Source of the DNA: Terrabacter sp. Ter38 | Lineage (GTDB): Bacteria; Actinomycetota; Actinomycetes; Actinomycetales; Dermatophilaceae | Assembly: GCF_024519435.1 (NCBI RefSeq) | Contig: NZ_JALJRZ010000014.1 | Span: 1 to 64,000, forward strand | Length of the DNA stretch: 64,000 bases | Direction: 5' to 3' | In this document: in pieces, positions 24,360 through 33,716 of the stretch | Numbering within the stretch: position 1 is the first letter of the stretch | Layout: every line of letters begins with the position of its first letter | Made by a program: the position numbers and the translations under genes | Notes under the pieces: generated by a model | Told to the model about the DNA's origin: nothing | Database searches by the model: none | What the model saw: only the letters and a program-made list of their open reading frames with translations

Positions 24360-25085
24360 TCAGTGCGTGAGGCTGCGTGCCTGACGCGTGGGCTCGGGGG
24401 AGACCGGCGTCGACTCGGGGACGGCCCAGGTGACGCGGACCGGCTCGGGTGTGAGCGGTGCGAACGTGGCCACGACGTTGATGCCGTCGCGGAGGAGCTT
24501 CACGAGGCGCTCCTCCGGGTCGTCGACACAGGCGCGGGCGATGCCGTCCACGGCGAGGGCGACGACCTTGGCGGCGTTGGCAGGCCGGACGGCTGCGGTG
24601 TTGAAGCCCATGCGGGCCAAGTGGATCCGGGCCCAGCGCTCTGCCGCAGGCGCCGTGGCGAGCGCGGCGCGAGAGGCCTTGGAGAGCTGTCCGTGAGCAC
24701 GACCGTCCTGCTCGGCGAGGATGCCCTCGGCATTGAGGATGGCGAGGGCCATGACGTTCTGGCGCTCCTCGGCGGCGACGGGCAGGGCCGCCCGGGCCGT
24801 CGTCAGCACGAGCGCCGTCGTGACCCGTGGGTCGTCCGGGTTGAGGCCGACCACCTCGGGGATCATCGTCACGAGGCGCTGCCGGTGCGTCTCGTCGAGC
24901 ATGTCGTTGACACAGCGCGCAAGGGTCGCGAGCACCGGGTGCGTGCACTCCGGGTGGTCGCTCCACCGCTCGCCGGCCAGGAACGAGGCCATCTCCATGA
25001 AGCACGCGCCCTTGCGCGAGCTGCGGTGGCGGCCGCGCGACAGCACCGGCACGCCGTCGGGCACGAAGGGGGCTCGTCGTGACAT
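24360..25085 (-). CDS. Conserved hypothetical protein
   Basis: A 241-residue protein. The N-terminus GRHRSSRKGACFMEMASFLAG is striking and probably the conserved core: a basic patch, then a CFMEMASFLAGERWSDHPECTHP motif with Cys and His residues that could bind metal. A mostly helical middle and a proline-rich tail follow. I recall similar proteins in actinobacteria without a known role. It is monocistronic and converges on rpmG. Confidence 0.7.
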   Translation of the reverse strand: MSRRAPFVPDGVPVLSRGRHRSSRKGACFMEMASFLAGERWSDHPECTHPVLATLARCVNDMLDETHRQRLVTMIPEVVGLNPDDPRVTTALVLTTARAALPVAAEERQNVMALAILNAEGILAEQDGRAHGQLSKASRAALATAPAAERWARIHLARMGFNTAAVRPANAAKVVALAVDGIARACVDDPEERLVKLLRDGINVVATFAPLTPEPVRVTWAVPESTPVSPEPTRQARSLTH

Positions 25086-25250
25086 CGTCGCTCCTCGGAC
25101 TTTCCCATGAAGGATCCTGTGCGTGTTCCTTCATGGTGCGCCTCAATCGGCTGCTTGACCACCCCTTCTGTCCAACCTGGCGGCGAACAGGTGCTGTGGG
25201 ATCCGACGCACTGCTGTCGACGGGCGTCGGAGTGTGGGCACAATCGGCCG

Positions 25251-25571
25251 ATGCCCGTCGACGTGCACGCCGAGTCCGGCAGCGGCGGCGGGGTCCGCGC
25301 CCACGTCGCGGACTCGTGGCTGCGCTCGGCCGCAGCCGGCGTGCAGGTCGACACCGTCGACGCCCCGATCACGTTGCCCGGGGACGCCCTCCGCGACCAC
25401 CGCGAGGCGCACCCGCTGGCGCGGGTCTTTCCCCTGCCCGACGACGTGCTCGGCCAGGCGGCGCGCGACTGCGACGCCGTCATGGCAGGCCTCACCCGCT
25501 CGCGCCTGCTGACCGGCGAGGAGCTGACGGCCTTCGGCATCACGGCGCCGACCGTGGGCCGGGACGGCTGA
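25251..25571 (+). pseudogene. Truncated GAF-type activator N-terminus
   Basis: The 106 codons match the N-terminus of actinobacterial GAF-domain activators (VRAHVADSWLRSAAAGVQVD, then DDVLGQAARDCDAVMA). In full-length relatives this is followed by a GAF domain and an HTH. Here, directly after DCDAVMA, the sequence changes to an unrelated tail and stops. The rest of the gene is missing downstream, so this is a remnant. It could still make a short protein. Confidence 0.65.
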
Positions 25572-25630
25572 GCCCGACCGGACCGTGGTCGTTCGCACCC
25601 CTGCGCGGGGGCGCGAACCACCACGGTGTC

Positions 25631-25687
25631 GTATGCCGTCCGGCCGCGTCTCGCCGCGTCGCCGTATGCCGTCCGGCCGCGTATGCC
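25631..25687 (+). repeat. Three copies of GTATGCCGTC in a gap
   Basis: GTATGCCGTC occurs at 25631, 25664 and 25681, twice with the extension CGGCCGCG, in the gap between the truncated activator and the binding-protein gene. It belongs to a motif enriched across the chromosomal part of the window. Confidence 0.8.
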
Positions 25688-25688
25688 G

Positions 25689-26411
25689 TCAGGCCGGCGG
25701 GGCGACCGCGGCGCCCGACTGCCCGGACCGCGCCAACGCGTCGGCGACGAAGCCGCTCGCCTTCAGCTCCTCGACGAGCTCGCGCAGGAAGGCGACGGTG
25801 TCGTCCGCTCGCGTCCGCGTCGTGCCGACGGCCTGCTCGATCTGCATGAACGCCTCGTCGAGGACCCTCACGTCGTCGCAGCGGGCGGCGAAGGCGGTGA
25901 CGGGCTCCCGGATGCCGGCGCCGACCTCGAGCCCCTCGGAGACGAAGACGTCGACGCCCTCGTCACCGCGGACGATGCTCGCGTGCTCCAGGGTCCGGGT
26001 GAGGTGGAGGTCGTAGGCCGAGCCGTGCTTCACCCCGACCCGGACGCCGTCGCGGTCGACGTCGGCGACGGAGCGCACGGGGGAGTCGACGGGCACGACG
26101 TAGACACCTTCGATGACGACGTAGGGCGCTGTGAAGGCGACCTCGGTCGCCCGGGCCGGGTCGACGGCGAGGAAGCACAGGTCGGCGTCGCCCGTCGCCA
26201 TCGCCTCGAACGACCGGCGCGCCGCGTCGAAGCAGACCAGCTCGACAGGCACGCCGAGGCGCTCGCCCACGGCACGCGCGATGTCGACCGTCACACCGGT
26301 CGGCGCCTGCGGAGCGCCTTGTGCGAGAACGGGGTTGCCGAGGTTGATCGAGGCCCGTAGCAGGCCGGTCGGAGCGAGGTCGCGGGCGACGGCGGTGAGG
26401 GCGGCAGTCAT
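25689..26411 (-). CDS. Periplasmic-binding-protein-like (SBP_bac_3), no signal peptide
   Basis: A 240-residue protein of the amino-acid-type solute-binding fold: GLLRASINLGNPVLAQ, then GVTVDIARAVGERLGVPVELV, DADLCFLAVDPARATEVAFT and VRVGVKHGSAYDLHLTR. It has no signal peptide or lipobox, so it is probably cytoplasmic, acting as a sensor or enzyme rather than a transporter subunit. No permease or ATPase is adjacent. A strong hairpin lies upstream, between it and the next gene. Confidence 0.82.
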   Translation of the reverse strand: MTAALTAVARDLAPTGLLRASINLGNPVLAQGAPQAPTGVTVDIARAVGERLGVPVELVCFDAARRSFEAMATGDADLCFLAVDPARATEVAFTAPYVVIEGVYVVPVDSPVRSVADVDRDGVRVGVKHGSAYDLHLTRTLEHASIVRGDEGVDVFVSEGLEVGAGIREPVTAFAARCDDVRVLDEAFMQIEQAVGTTRTRADDTVAFLRELVEELKASGFVADALARSGQSGAAVAPPA

Positions 26412-26443
26412 CGGATCACCCTACGGTGCTGCACAGGACAACG

Positions 26444-26482
26444 CCTCCCGGCCCGACGGCATACGACCGTCGGGCCGGGAGG
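26444..26482. terminator. Hairpin with GGCATAC partly in the loop
   Basis: A 16-bp perfect stem (CCTCCCGGCCCGACGG and inverse) with a seven-base loop, CATACGA. It sits just after the stop of the 26490-28427 gene, so it is its terminator. Confidence 0.65.
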
Positions 26483-26489
26483 AGGCTGC

Positions 26490-28427
26490 TCAGGGGTAGT
26501 CGACGACGGTGACCGGGACGTCCGGGTTGGCGATCGTCGACGAGCCGCCGACGCCGTTGACGACGTTGCGGATGCCACCCTTGCCGTTGGACGGGTCGAG
26601 GAAGATCGTCAGCAGGTCGTGCAGACGCACGCCGGACGTCGTGGGCACCTCGAACGCGTTGGCAGCGAACACGTCGACGCCCTGGTTGAAGAAGCTGTAG
26701 GAGCCCATCCCGGAGCCCGAGAAGCTCTTCACGTCAGCGCCGACGAGCAGGGCCGGATAGCCCTCGTGGCCCGGCGCCGACATCCAGGCGGCCTGGCTCG
26801 GCGGGTCGTAGGGCAGCTCGTTCTGGAAGAACGTGACCGAGCCGTGCTCACCGTTCCAGATGACCTCGGTCTTCTGGTAGTGCTCGACGAACAGTCCCGT
26901 AGCCGTGACGTGGTCGCCGTTGACGACGAGACCGGTGTCGGCGCTGTTGCTCGTCCACCCGACCCCGTTGCCGTGGTCGGCGCGCCAGGCCCAGATGTCG
27001 TCGAGCACGACGTGGTCGCTGTTGACCTCGAGGCTGACCGTGGCCTTGCCGACGTGCGGGCCGCCGATGCGGAAGAAGACGTCCTGCAGGCCGGTTGGGT
27101 CGGCGGCGCTGCTCCACCCGGCCCGGCTCGGCCCCTGGCTCCCGGCGGCACGCTGCGTGCCGATCTGGAGCAGGACCTGCGAGCTGACCGGACCGGCGTC
27201 GAAGGTGATGCCGGCGATGTCGACCCCCGGCACGTCGGCGACGCTCATCGCGACCTGGCCCGTGGTCGGGGTGAGGCTGGACAGGCCGAGCCCCAGCACG
27301 ATGGTGTCGGCCCGCTTGACCCTGAGGGTCCGGTCGAGGTGGTAGACGCCGGGGGTGAGCAGCAGGTTGCGGCCGCGGGCGAGCTCGCGGTTGATCGCCT
27401 GCGCCGAGTCCGACGGCTTGGCGACGTAGAAGTCGCCGATGCCGATCGAGCGGCCCGGTGTCGACCCCGAGGCCCATGAGACCCCACGGCTGTCGGTCGC
27501 GGCCGCCGGCACGAAGACGCGGTAGGCGCCCGAACCGTCGACGTAGAGGTAGGGCTTCTCACGGCTCACCGACGTCGTGTCGACGGTCGTGTAGGGGCCG
27601 CCGCACGCCGACGAGGCGGGGAAGCACTCGGCGGGTGCGCCCACGGTGCCGGAGAAGACCTGGTTCCAGACGCCGTTGGTCCAGCTGCCCACCGTGCTGT
27701 TTCGGGTGAAGAACTGCTGCTGGGAGCCGTTGATGACGACCCCGTCGAACGTCGAGTCGGCGATGAAGCCGCCGCTGGCGAAGGACGGGCCGGTGCAGTA
27801 GTCCATGAGGGTCGTCAGACCCTTGATGTGGACGCGGCGCAGCGGCGCTGCCTGCGAGACGGCCCAGAACTGTCCGCTGTAGCAACCGAAGTCGGGGGTG
27901 GTCACGTTGACCGTCAGGTTGGACAGCGACCGCCAGAAGTTGTTGAGCGCGATGCAGCTGCCCGGCGCGCTGCACTGGTTGCGCACGTAGACCGAGCCGT
28001 TGATGACGACGTCGCCCGGGTTCTGGCCGAGGCCGGCGACCTCGGTGTAGTAGCCGACCTGGAAGTTGAGCGGCTTGTCGGCGGTGCCGTAGGTGCCGGG
28101 CTTGAAGAGGATGGCGTACCGCTGGGGGCCCCTCTCGTTGGGCACCTGTGCGGCGGCGACCGCGTCCACCTTGGCCTGGATGTCGGCGGTGGACATCGAC
28201 GGGTCGAGGACGAGGGTGGTCGGCCCGAGGTCCGGAGTACTGGAGCGCGGGGTGCTGGAGGCCGGGGTGCTGGAGGCCGCAGCGACGGCAGATACCGGCG
28301 CTGGTGCTGCTCCGGCTCCGGCGACGGCAATGGTCGGGACGGCCGTGGTGGCGACGGCCAGGGCCGCGAGGGCCAGTCGGTGGAGCCCGCGGGCGGGCCA
28401 CCCACGTCGATCTCGTCGTTGAGTCAT
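26490..28427 (-). CDS. Secreted pectin-lyase-fold (GH55-like) protein
   Basis: A 645-residue exported protein. The N-terminus is a twin-Arg/basic signal region and hydrophobic core, then an Ala/Ser/Thr linker, then repeated beta-helix turns (VVINGSVYVRNQC, GVDIAGITFDAG, LVVNGDHVTATGLFVEHYQ). This layout is the right-handed beta-helix of pectate-lyase-like and GH55-type proteins. Such proteins are often mislabelled adenylyl cyclase or factor 5/8 proteins. Several Cys pairs suggest disulfides. I chose ATG 28425-28427 for its AAGGGTGAG site. Substrate: probably a polysaccharide, unproven. Confidence 0.8.
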   Translation of the reverse strand: MTQRRDRRGWPARGLHRLALAALAVATTAVPTIAVAGAGAAPAPVSAVAAASSTPASSTPRSSTPDLGPTTLVLDPSMSTADIQAKVDAVAAAQVPNERGPQRYAILFKPGTYGTADKPLNFQVGYYTEVAGLGQNPGDVVINGSVYVRNQCSAPGSCIALNNFWRSLSNLTVNVTTPDFGCYSGQFWAVSQAAPLRRVHIKGLTTLMDYCTGPSFASGGFIADSTFDGVVINGSQQQFFTRNSTVGSWTNGVWNQVFSGTVGAPAECFPASSACGGPYTTVDTTSVSREKPYLYVDGSGAYRVFVPAAATDSRGVSWASGSTPGRSIGIGDFYVAKPSDSAQAINRELARGRNLLLTPGVYHLDRTLRVKRADTIVLGLGLSSLTPTTGQVAMSVADVPGVDIAGITFDAGPVSSQVLLQIGTQRAAGSQGPSRAGWSSAADPTGLQDVFFRIGGPHVGKATVSLEVNSDHVVLDDIWAWRADHGNGVGWTSNSADTGLVVNGDHVTATGLFVEHYQKTEVIWNGEHGSVTFFQNELPYDPPSQAAWMSAPGHEGYPALLVGADVKSFSGSGMGSYSFFNQGVDVFAANAFEVPTTSGVRLHDLLTIFLDPSNGKGGIRNVVNGVGGSSTIANPDVPVTVVDYP

Positions 28428-28518
28428 GGGCTCACCCTTCACCGTCGCGAGGGGTTGGGCAAGGGTGTGTGAGAGCGTTCCCACATCTCGTTGCGGTGCC
28501 GCTGTTCACGTCGGGGAC

Positions 28519-28552
28519 GACGAAGGCCCCCCGCGGGAGGCGCCCCTTCGTC
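28519..28552. terminator. Hairpin after the etfD-like gene
   Basis: Stem GACGAAGG and its inverse around a GC-rich inner hairpin. It is downstream of the leftward gene ending at 28591. Confidence 0.5.
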
Positions 28553-28590
28553 ACGACGGACCTCAGGAGGAGGTATCCCGTCCGGCGCGC

Positions 28591-30939
28591 TCAGGCGACC
28601 GGTGCGGGCTCCGGGTCCGGCTGGGGCTCAGGCGTTTCCGCCTCGTCAGGCTCCCCGCCGCCGTCGCCGCGACGCACGGCGGCGAGCAGCATCTGGGCGA
28701 CGTCGACGACCTCGACGGCGTCGGTGGCCTTGCCGTCCTGGATCGCGGCGTTGAGGCCGTCGGAGAGCATGACCTTGCAGAAGGGGCAGCCGACGGCGAT
28801 GCGCTCGGCCCCCGTGGCGAGGGCCTCCTCGGTGCGGTTGGTGTTGATCCTGGTGCCGAGCTTCTCCTCCATCCACATGCGGGCGCCACCGGCGCCGCAG
28901 CAGAAGGACTTCTCCTTGCTGCGCTCCATCTCGGCGTACTCGACGCCGGGCAGGATCTGGAGCAGCTCGCGCGGCGGCGCGTAGACCTGGTTGTGGCGGC
29001 CGAGGTAGCAGGGGTCGTGGTAGGTGACCTTGGCGCCGGTCGACGCGGCCCCCGTGAGCGCCCCGGTGGCCAGCGCATCACCGGGGCGCGCGACGGGCGT
29101 GAGGCGCTTCTCGCGGACGAGCCGGTTGAGCAGCTGGGTGTGGTGCAGCACCTCGTACTGCCCGCCGAGCTGGGGGTACTCGTTCTTGATGGTGTTGAAG
29201 CAGTGCGCGCAGGTGACGACGATCTTGCTCGCGCCGACCTCGTTGAGGGTCTCGACGTTCTGCTGGGCGAGCATCTGGAAGAGGAACTCGTTGCCGGCGC
29301 GGCGGGCCGAGTCGCCCGTGCAGGCCTCGCCGTCGCCGAGCACGGCGAAGGAGACACCGGCGGTGTCGAGCAGCTCGGCCACCGCGCGCGTCGTCTTCTT
29401 GGCGCGGTCCTCGTAGGCGCCGGCGCAGCCGACCCAGAAGAGGTAGTCGACCTCGGAGAGGTCCTCGACGTCCTGGCCGACCTGCTTGACCTCGAAGGGG
29501 AGGTCCTTGGCCCAGTCCATCCGCAGCCGCGGCGCGAGACCCCAGGGGTTGGAGTTCTTCTCGAGGTTCTTGAAGAGGCCGTTGAGCTCGGCCGGGAAGG
29601 CCGACTCGATGAGGTTCTTGTAGCGGCGCAGGTCGACGATCGCGTCGACGTGCTCGATGTCGACCGGGCACTGCTCGACGCAGGCGCCGCACGTCGTGCA
29701 GGACCAGAGGACGTCCTCGTCGATGACGGCGTCGGGCCCGTGCGGGTTGTAGGCCGTGAGCGGGTGCCGGATGTCGTAGCCGGTCTCGCCGACGAGCTGC
29801 TCGGTGGCGACGGCGCCCTTCGTCGCGTCGCTGAATCCCTCGGCCGACTCGATGCCGCCCGCACGGACCTCGTCGGAGGCGAGCAGCCACGGGGACTTGG
29901 CGTGGGCGTGGTCGCGCAGCGTCATGACGAGCAGCTTGGGGGAGAGCGGCTTGTCGGTGTTCCACGCCGGGCACTGGCTCTGGCAGCGACCGCACTCGGT
30001 GCACGTCGTGAAGTCGAGCAGGCCCTTCCACGTGAAGTCCTCGACCTTGCCGACGCCGAGTGCGGCGTCCTCGTCGAGCTCGTCGACGTTCTCGAAGTCG
30101 AGGGGCTTGCCGTCGACCTTGATCGGCTGGAGCTCACCGAGGCTCGTGCGGCCGTCGGCGTGGCGCTTGAAGAAGATGTTGAAGAAGGCGAGGAAGCGGT
30201 GCCAGGCGACGCCCATCGTCGGCTGGAGCGCGATGGTGATCATCCACGCGAAGGAGATGAGGATCTTGACTGCGGCGATGACGACGATGAGGTTCTCGAT
30301 GGCGCCGACCGACAGTCCGGTGAAGAAGTTGCCGATCCAGCCCGTCAGCGGGAAGTGGAGGGCGGTGTCCATGCCGGTGCCGGTCTTGCGCGCGAGGGTC
30401 CACTCGAGCGCGCGGAGCAGGCCGATGCAGAGCGTCACGCCGAGGATCGTCAGCTCGACGTAGTAGGCCTGCCACCACGTCGAGCCGAAGAAGCGGCTGC
30501 GGCGCCCGTCCTCACCCGCGGCCGAGCGCGGGTGGTTCTTCTGACGGATCGCCATGAGCACGACGATCGAGATGAAGCCCGCGAAGGCGAAGAAGTCGGT
30601 GACCCACTCGTAGGGGAAGAAGTGGCCGATGAGCGGCAGCACGAACTCCGGCTGGAAGAGCTGGCCGAAGGCGTTGAGCAGGGTGAAGAAGAGGACGCCG
30701 AAGCTGACCATCGTGAACCAGTGCGCGATCGCGACGACGGGCAGGCGCGACATGCGCGTGTGGCCGAGGAACTCGCGCAGCAGCGTGCGGGTGCGGGCCC
30801 CCTTGTCGTCACCGCGGTCCTCGGGCTGGCCGAGGCGGAAGGTCGCGAGGAAGTGGTTGATCGTCTTGACGAGCAGGGCGACGGCCACGGCGGTGACGCC
30901 GAGGCACACGACGGCGGCGACGATCTGGAGCGCACTCAT
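28591..30939 (-). CDS. Membrane Fe-S oxidoreductase (EtfD-like)
   Basis: A 782-residue protein with N-terminal membrane helices (about 1-260), two 4Fe-4S motifs ([12 protein letters not shown] near 311, [12 protein letters not shown] near 413) and two CCG domains (around GCAGAYE/CAHCF and [16 protein letters not shown]). This is the heterodisulfide-reductase-like architecture of mycobacterial EtfD, which passes electrons from ETF in fatty-acid beta-oxidation to menaquinone. ATG 30937-30939 is chosen because upstream sequence is not conserved-looking. An acyl-CoA ligase elsewhere in the window fits the pathway. Function is by family. Confidence 0.88.
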   Translation of the reverse strand: MSALQIVAAVVCLGVTAVAVALLVKTINHFLATFRLGQPEDRGDDKGARTRTLLREFLGHTRMSRLPVVAIAHWFTMVSFGVLFFTLLNAFGQLFQPEFVLPLIGHFFPYEWVTDFFAFAGFISIVVLMAIRQKNHPRSAAGEDGRRSRFFGSTWWQAYYVELTILGVTLCIGLLRALEWTLARKTGTGMDTALHFPLTGWIGNFFTGLSVGAIENLIVVIAAVKILISFAWMITIALQPTMGVAWHRFLAFFNIFFKRHADGRTSLGELQPIKVDGKPLDFENVDELDEDAALGVGKVEDFTWKGLLDFTTCTECGRCQSQCPAWNTDKPLSPKLLVMTLRDHAHAKSPWLLASDEVRAGGIESAEGFSDATKGAVATEQLVGETGYDIRHPLTAYNPHGPDAVIDEDVLWSCTTCGACVEQCPVDIEHVDAIVDLRRYKNLIESAFPAELNGLFKNLEKNSNPWGLAPRLRMDWAKDLPFEVKQVGQDVEDLSEVDYLFWVGCAGAYEDRAKKTTRAVAELLDTAGVSFAVLGDGEACTGDSARRAGNEFLFQMLAQQNVETLNEVGASKIVVTCAHCFNTIKNEYPQLGGQYEVLHHTQLLNRLVREKRLTPVARPGDALATGALTGAASTGAKVTYHDPCYLGRHNQVYAPPRELLQILPGVEYAEMERSKEKSFCCGAGGARMWMEEKLGTRINTNRTEEALATGAERIAVGCPFCKVMLSDGLNAAIQDGKATDAVEVVDVAQMLLAAVRRGDGGGEPDEAETPEPQPDPEPAPVA

Positions 30940-31205
30940 GCGGGGGAGTCTACTGACGCGTGAGCAAGCGCTTAGTGATTGTGACGGCCGTCGCGGCGTG
31001 ACGCTCGTCCCCTTCGTCCCGCCGCCGGGCGGCATACGCCCTCGGGGGTGTGCCCGGGTGGCCGGCGTCGTGGCGGCGCCCGGATCATGGGCGTGGCCTT
31101 GGCAACCGATAACGGCGTGTTGGAATATGCATAACGAGAACTCGGTTGTCGGAGACAATCGAGTGACCGACTGTTCCGCCGTACCCAGCCGAAAGGGCTC
31201 CAGCA

Positions 31206-32135
31206 ATGCCGATCTACGACGACGTGACCAAGCTGATCGGCAACACGCCGCTCGTGCGCCTCAACAAGGTCACCGACGGGGCGCAGGCGACGGTTGCCGC
31301 CAAGCTCGAGTTCTACAACCCCGCCAACTCCGTCAAGGACCGCATCGGGGTCGCGATCATCGACGCCGCCGAGGCGAGCGGGCAGCTCGAGCCCGGCGGC
31401 ACCATCGTCGAGGCCACCTCCGGCAACACCGGCATCGCGCTGGCCATGGTCGGCGCCGCCCGCGGCTACAAGGTCGTGCTGACGATGCCCGAGTCGATGA
31501 GCAAGGAGCGCCGCGCGCTGCTGCGTGCCTTCGGTGCCGAGCTCGTCCTCACCGACCCGTCGACCGGCATGAAGGGCGCGGTCGCCAAGGCCGACGAGAT
31601 CGTCGCCGAGCGCGGCGGCGTGCTCGCCCGCCAGTTCGCCAACGAGGCCAATCCCGAGATCCACCGCAGGACCACCGCGGAGGAGATCTGGAAGGACACC
31701 GACGGCGAGGTCGACATCGTCGTTGCTGGCATCGGCACCGGTGGCACCATCACGGGCGTCGGCCAGGTCCTCAAGGCCCGCAAGCCGAGCGTCCAGATCA
31801 TCGCCGTCGAGCCCGAGGAGAGCCCGATCCTCAATGGCGGCCAGCCCGGTCCGCACAAGATCCAGGGCATCGGCGCCAACTTCGTCCCCGAGATCCTCGA
31901 CACCGAGGTCTACGACGAGGTCATCGACGTCAACGCCGAGACCTCCGTGAAGTGGGCCCGCCGCGCCGCGACCGAGGAGGGCCTGCTCGTCGGCCTGTCG
32001 TCCGGTGCCGCCATCGCCGCCGCAGTCCAGGTCGCCCAGCGTCCCGAGAACGCCGGCAAGACGATCGTCGTCATCATCCCGTCGTTCGGCGAGCGCTACC
32101 TGTCGACGATCCTCTTCGAGGGTCTCGTCGACTGA
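31206..32135 (+). CDS. cysK: Cysteine synthase A
   Basis: A 309-residue PLP enzyme: NPANSVKDR with the PLP lysine, [10 protein letters not shown] phosphate/asparagine loop, [10 protein letters not shown] glycine loop and LVGLSSGAA near the C-terminus. It converts O-acetylserine plus sulfide to cysteine. A purine-rich GAAAGG precedes the ATG at 31206. cysE follows 47 bp downstream in the same operon. The tail of CysE ends in Ile, the residue that docks into CysK in other bacteria. Confidence 0.96.
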   Translation: MPIYDDVTKLIGNTPLVRLNKVTDGAQATVAAKLEFYNPANSVKDRIGVAIIDAAEASGQLEPGGTIVEATSGNTGIALAMVGAARGYKVVLTMPESMSKERRALLRAFGAELVLTDPSTGMKGAVAKADEIVAERGGVLARQFANEANPEIHRRTTAEEIWKDTDGEVDIVVAGIGTGGTITGVGQVLKARKPSVQIIAVEPEESPILNGGQPGPHKIQGIGANFVPEILDTEVYDEVIDVNAETSVKWARRAATEEGLLVGLSSGAAIAAAVQVAQRPENAGKTIVVIIPSFGERYLSTILFEGLVD

Positions 32136-32182
32136 CGTCCCCTCGACGCCCGTCCCACTGCAACGCCACCAAGGAGTCGTGC

Positions 32183-32941
32183 ATGAGCACCGCACCGCAG
32201 ATCGACCACGGGCCCCGGCCGGCCGAGAAACCGCTGACGCTCGTGCGTGGTGACGGGGCGGCCGAGGTGGTCGGGGTGGCCGGGTTGGCCGGGGAGCCGG
32301 CGGCGACTGTGACCTCCCACGCAGCCGCCGTCGTCCCCGGCGAGCGGTCGTATGCCGGCCCGCTCGGCTTCGTGCGCAAGCTCGCCGACCGCGCCCGCGA
32401 GGACGTGGACGGCGCCATCGAGCGCGACCCCGCGGCCAACTCCCGCCTCGAGATGGTCCTGACCTCTCCCGGGCTGCACGCCATCTGGGCGCACCGCGGA
32501 CTGCACGAGCTGTGGAAGCGCCCGGGTGGGCGGCTGCCGGCGCGGGTCCTCGCGACGGTGACGCGTTCGATCACCGGCGTCGAGATCCACCCGGCGGCCC
32601 GGCTCGGACGGCGGTTCTTCATCGACCACGGCATGGGTGTCGTCATCGGCGAGACCGCCGAGGTCGGCGACGACGTCATGCTCTACCACGGGGTCACCCT
32701 GGGTGGCCGCTCGATGGAACACGTCAAGCGGCACCCCACGGTCGGCAACCGCGTCACCATCGGCGCAGGTGCCCACGTGCTCGGGCCCGTCCGCATCGGC
32801 GACGACGTCCAGGTCGGGGCCAACTCCGTCGTCGTCAAGGACGTCCCCGCGGGTGCCGTGGCGACGGGCATCCCGGCGGTCATCCGGTTCCCGAAGCGCG
32901 ACGCGACCAACCAGTGGCTCGACCCCGCGATGTACATCTGA
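32183..32941 (+). CDS. cysE: Serine O-acetyltransferase
   Basis: A 252-residue protein. The catalytic left-handed beta-helix is clear: [40 protein letters not shown], with the catalytic His/Asp pair (DHGMG) and the second His (YHGVT). It makes O-acetylserine for CysK. The first roughly 55 residues are an Ala/Val/Gly/Pro-rich extension not usual for short actinobacterial CysE; an internal start near the [13 protein letters not shown] segment would give the common length. AAGGAG is near the chosen ATG. C-terminus MYI is the expected CysK-binding tail. Confidence 0.95.
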   Translation: MSTAPQIDHGPRPAEKPLTLVRGDGAAEVVGVAGLAGEPAATVTSHAAAVVPGERSYAGPLGFVRKLADRAREDVDGAIERDPAANSRLEMVLTSPGLHAIWAHRGLHELWKRPGGRLPARVLATVTRSITGVEIHPAARLGRRFFIDHGMGVVIGETAEVGDDVMLYHGVTLGGRSMEHVKRHPTVGNRVTIGAGAHVLGPVRIGDDVQVGANSVVVKDVPAGAVATGIPAVIRFPKRDATNQWLDPAMYI

Positions 32942-33123
32942 CCCACCGCTCCGGCTGACCCACCGCTCCGGCCGCGCCGTCATCGTGCTGCGGATGGTGC
33001 TGCCTCCGGGGGGCCGGAACCCACCGCACGCAGCACCATGAGGCACACCACCGGACGGGTGGCGGTGGTCGCCGGGACGATTCGGACGGGTGGGGCACCC
33101 GCGGCTAGACTTCCGCGGACACT

Positions 33124-33214
33124 GGAGGGCTCGCATAGTGGCCGAGTGCGGCGGTCTTGAAAACCGCTATGGGTTCATAGCCCATCGTGGGTTCGAATCC
33201 CACGCCCTCCGCCA
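33124..33214 (+). tRNA. tRNA-Ser (TGA)
   Basis: Acceptor GGAGGGC pairs with GCCCTCC; a long variable arm is present; anticodon loop CTTGAAA gives TGA. CCA is encoded at 33212-33214. A TAGACT -10 element lies at 33106-33111. Confidence 0.95.
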
Positions 33215-33318
33215 AGCTGCTCCGTCGGCGCGGAGCGCTTTCGGAGGAGTTGCGGAGGCGCGGAGTCCGTCCCAGGCCCTCCGCCACCAGAGCGGATCCG
33301 GGAGCGGATCCGGGCATG

Positions 33319-33354
33319 AAAAAAGGGCCTCCGGAGATCCGGAGTCCCTTTTGT
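33319..33354 (-). terminator. Rho-independent terminator of the 33401 small gene
   Basis: Read leftwards it is GGGACTCCGG, loop, CCGGAGGCCC, then TTTTTT: a classic stem with U tail. Read rightwards it has TTTTGTT, so it also works for tRNA-Ser. It is the best T-tailed terminator in this part of the window. Confidence 0.85.
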
Positions 33355-33400
33355 TCTCATGCACCGGTCTCGACGGTGAGCCCAGCGGTTGCACGCCCTC

Positions 33401-33511
33401 TCAGAGCAGGCCGAGCCTCTCCTCGAACGTCGTGCTGGAGTTGTACTGACCGACCGGCATCGACGTGGACGGACGGTTCATGGCCGCGAAGAACGACACG
33501 ATGTACGACAT
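33401..33511 (-). CDS. Unannotated 36-residue small protein
   Basis: An ATG at 33509-33511 preceded by AAGGAA opens a 36-codon frame, MSYIVSFFAAMNRPS, then MPVGQYNSSTTFEERLGLL, ending TGA 33401-33403. Features support a real gene: ribosome binding site, a mixed hydrophobic N-terminus and ordered polar C-terminus, and a T-tailed terminator 47 bp downstream in its direction. No domain is recognised. It lies between tRNA-Ser and divergent folP2 and would otherwise be empty space of about 360 bp. Function unknown; a membrane-associated small protein or an attenuating leader are options. Confidence 0.6.
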   Translation of the reverse strand: MSYIVSFFAAMNRPSTSMPVGQYNSSTTFEERLGLL

Positions 33512-33716
33512 CTCTGTATTCAGTTTCCTTGGTGACTGGGCCCGCCGACGCGTCGTCGCGGACCCGGTTGGTCGACCGTCATTGCGGGACGATCAGGACC
33601 GGCGAACCACCCGCGACCCGGCCGGGAGCGTGGCCGGGCCGTGGGCGATGTCTGCTCCACAATGGTAACAGTTCCGCAACCATGCTCGAGTCCACCGTTG
33701 ACCTTTGAGTGGCCCC

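Noticed and set aside
28426-30963. Long open frame (845 codons) opposite the EtfD-like gene
   Set aside because: Antisense shadow caused by high third-position GC; low-complexity Asp/Glu/Val-rich protein without domain. Same for many long antisense frames, e.g. 49216-50994 and 19476-21275.
33187-33708. Plus-strand frame across tRNA-Ser and the small gene
   Set aside because: Runs through the tRNA and terminator; composition is not protein-like.
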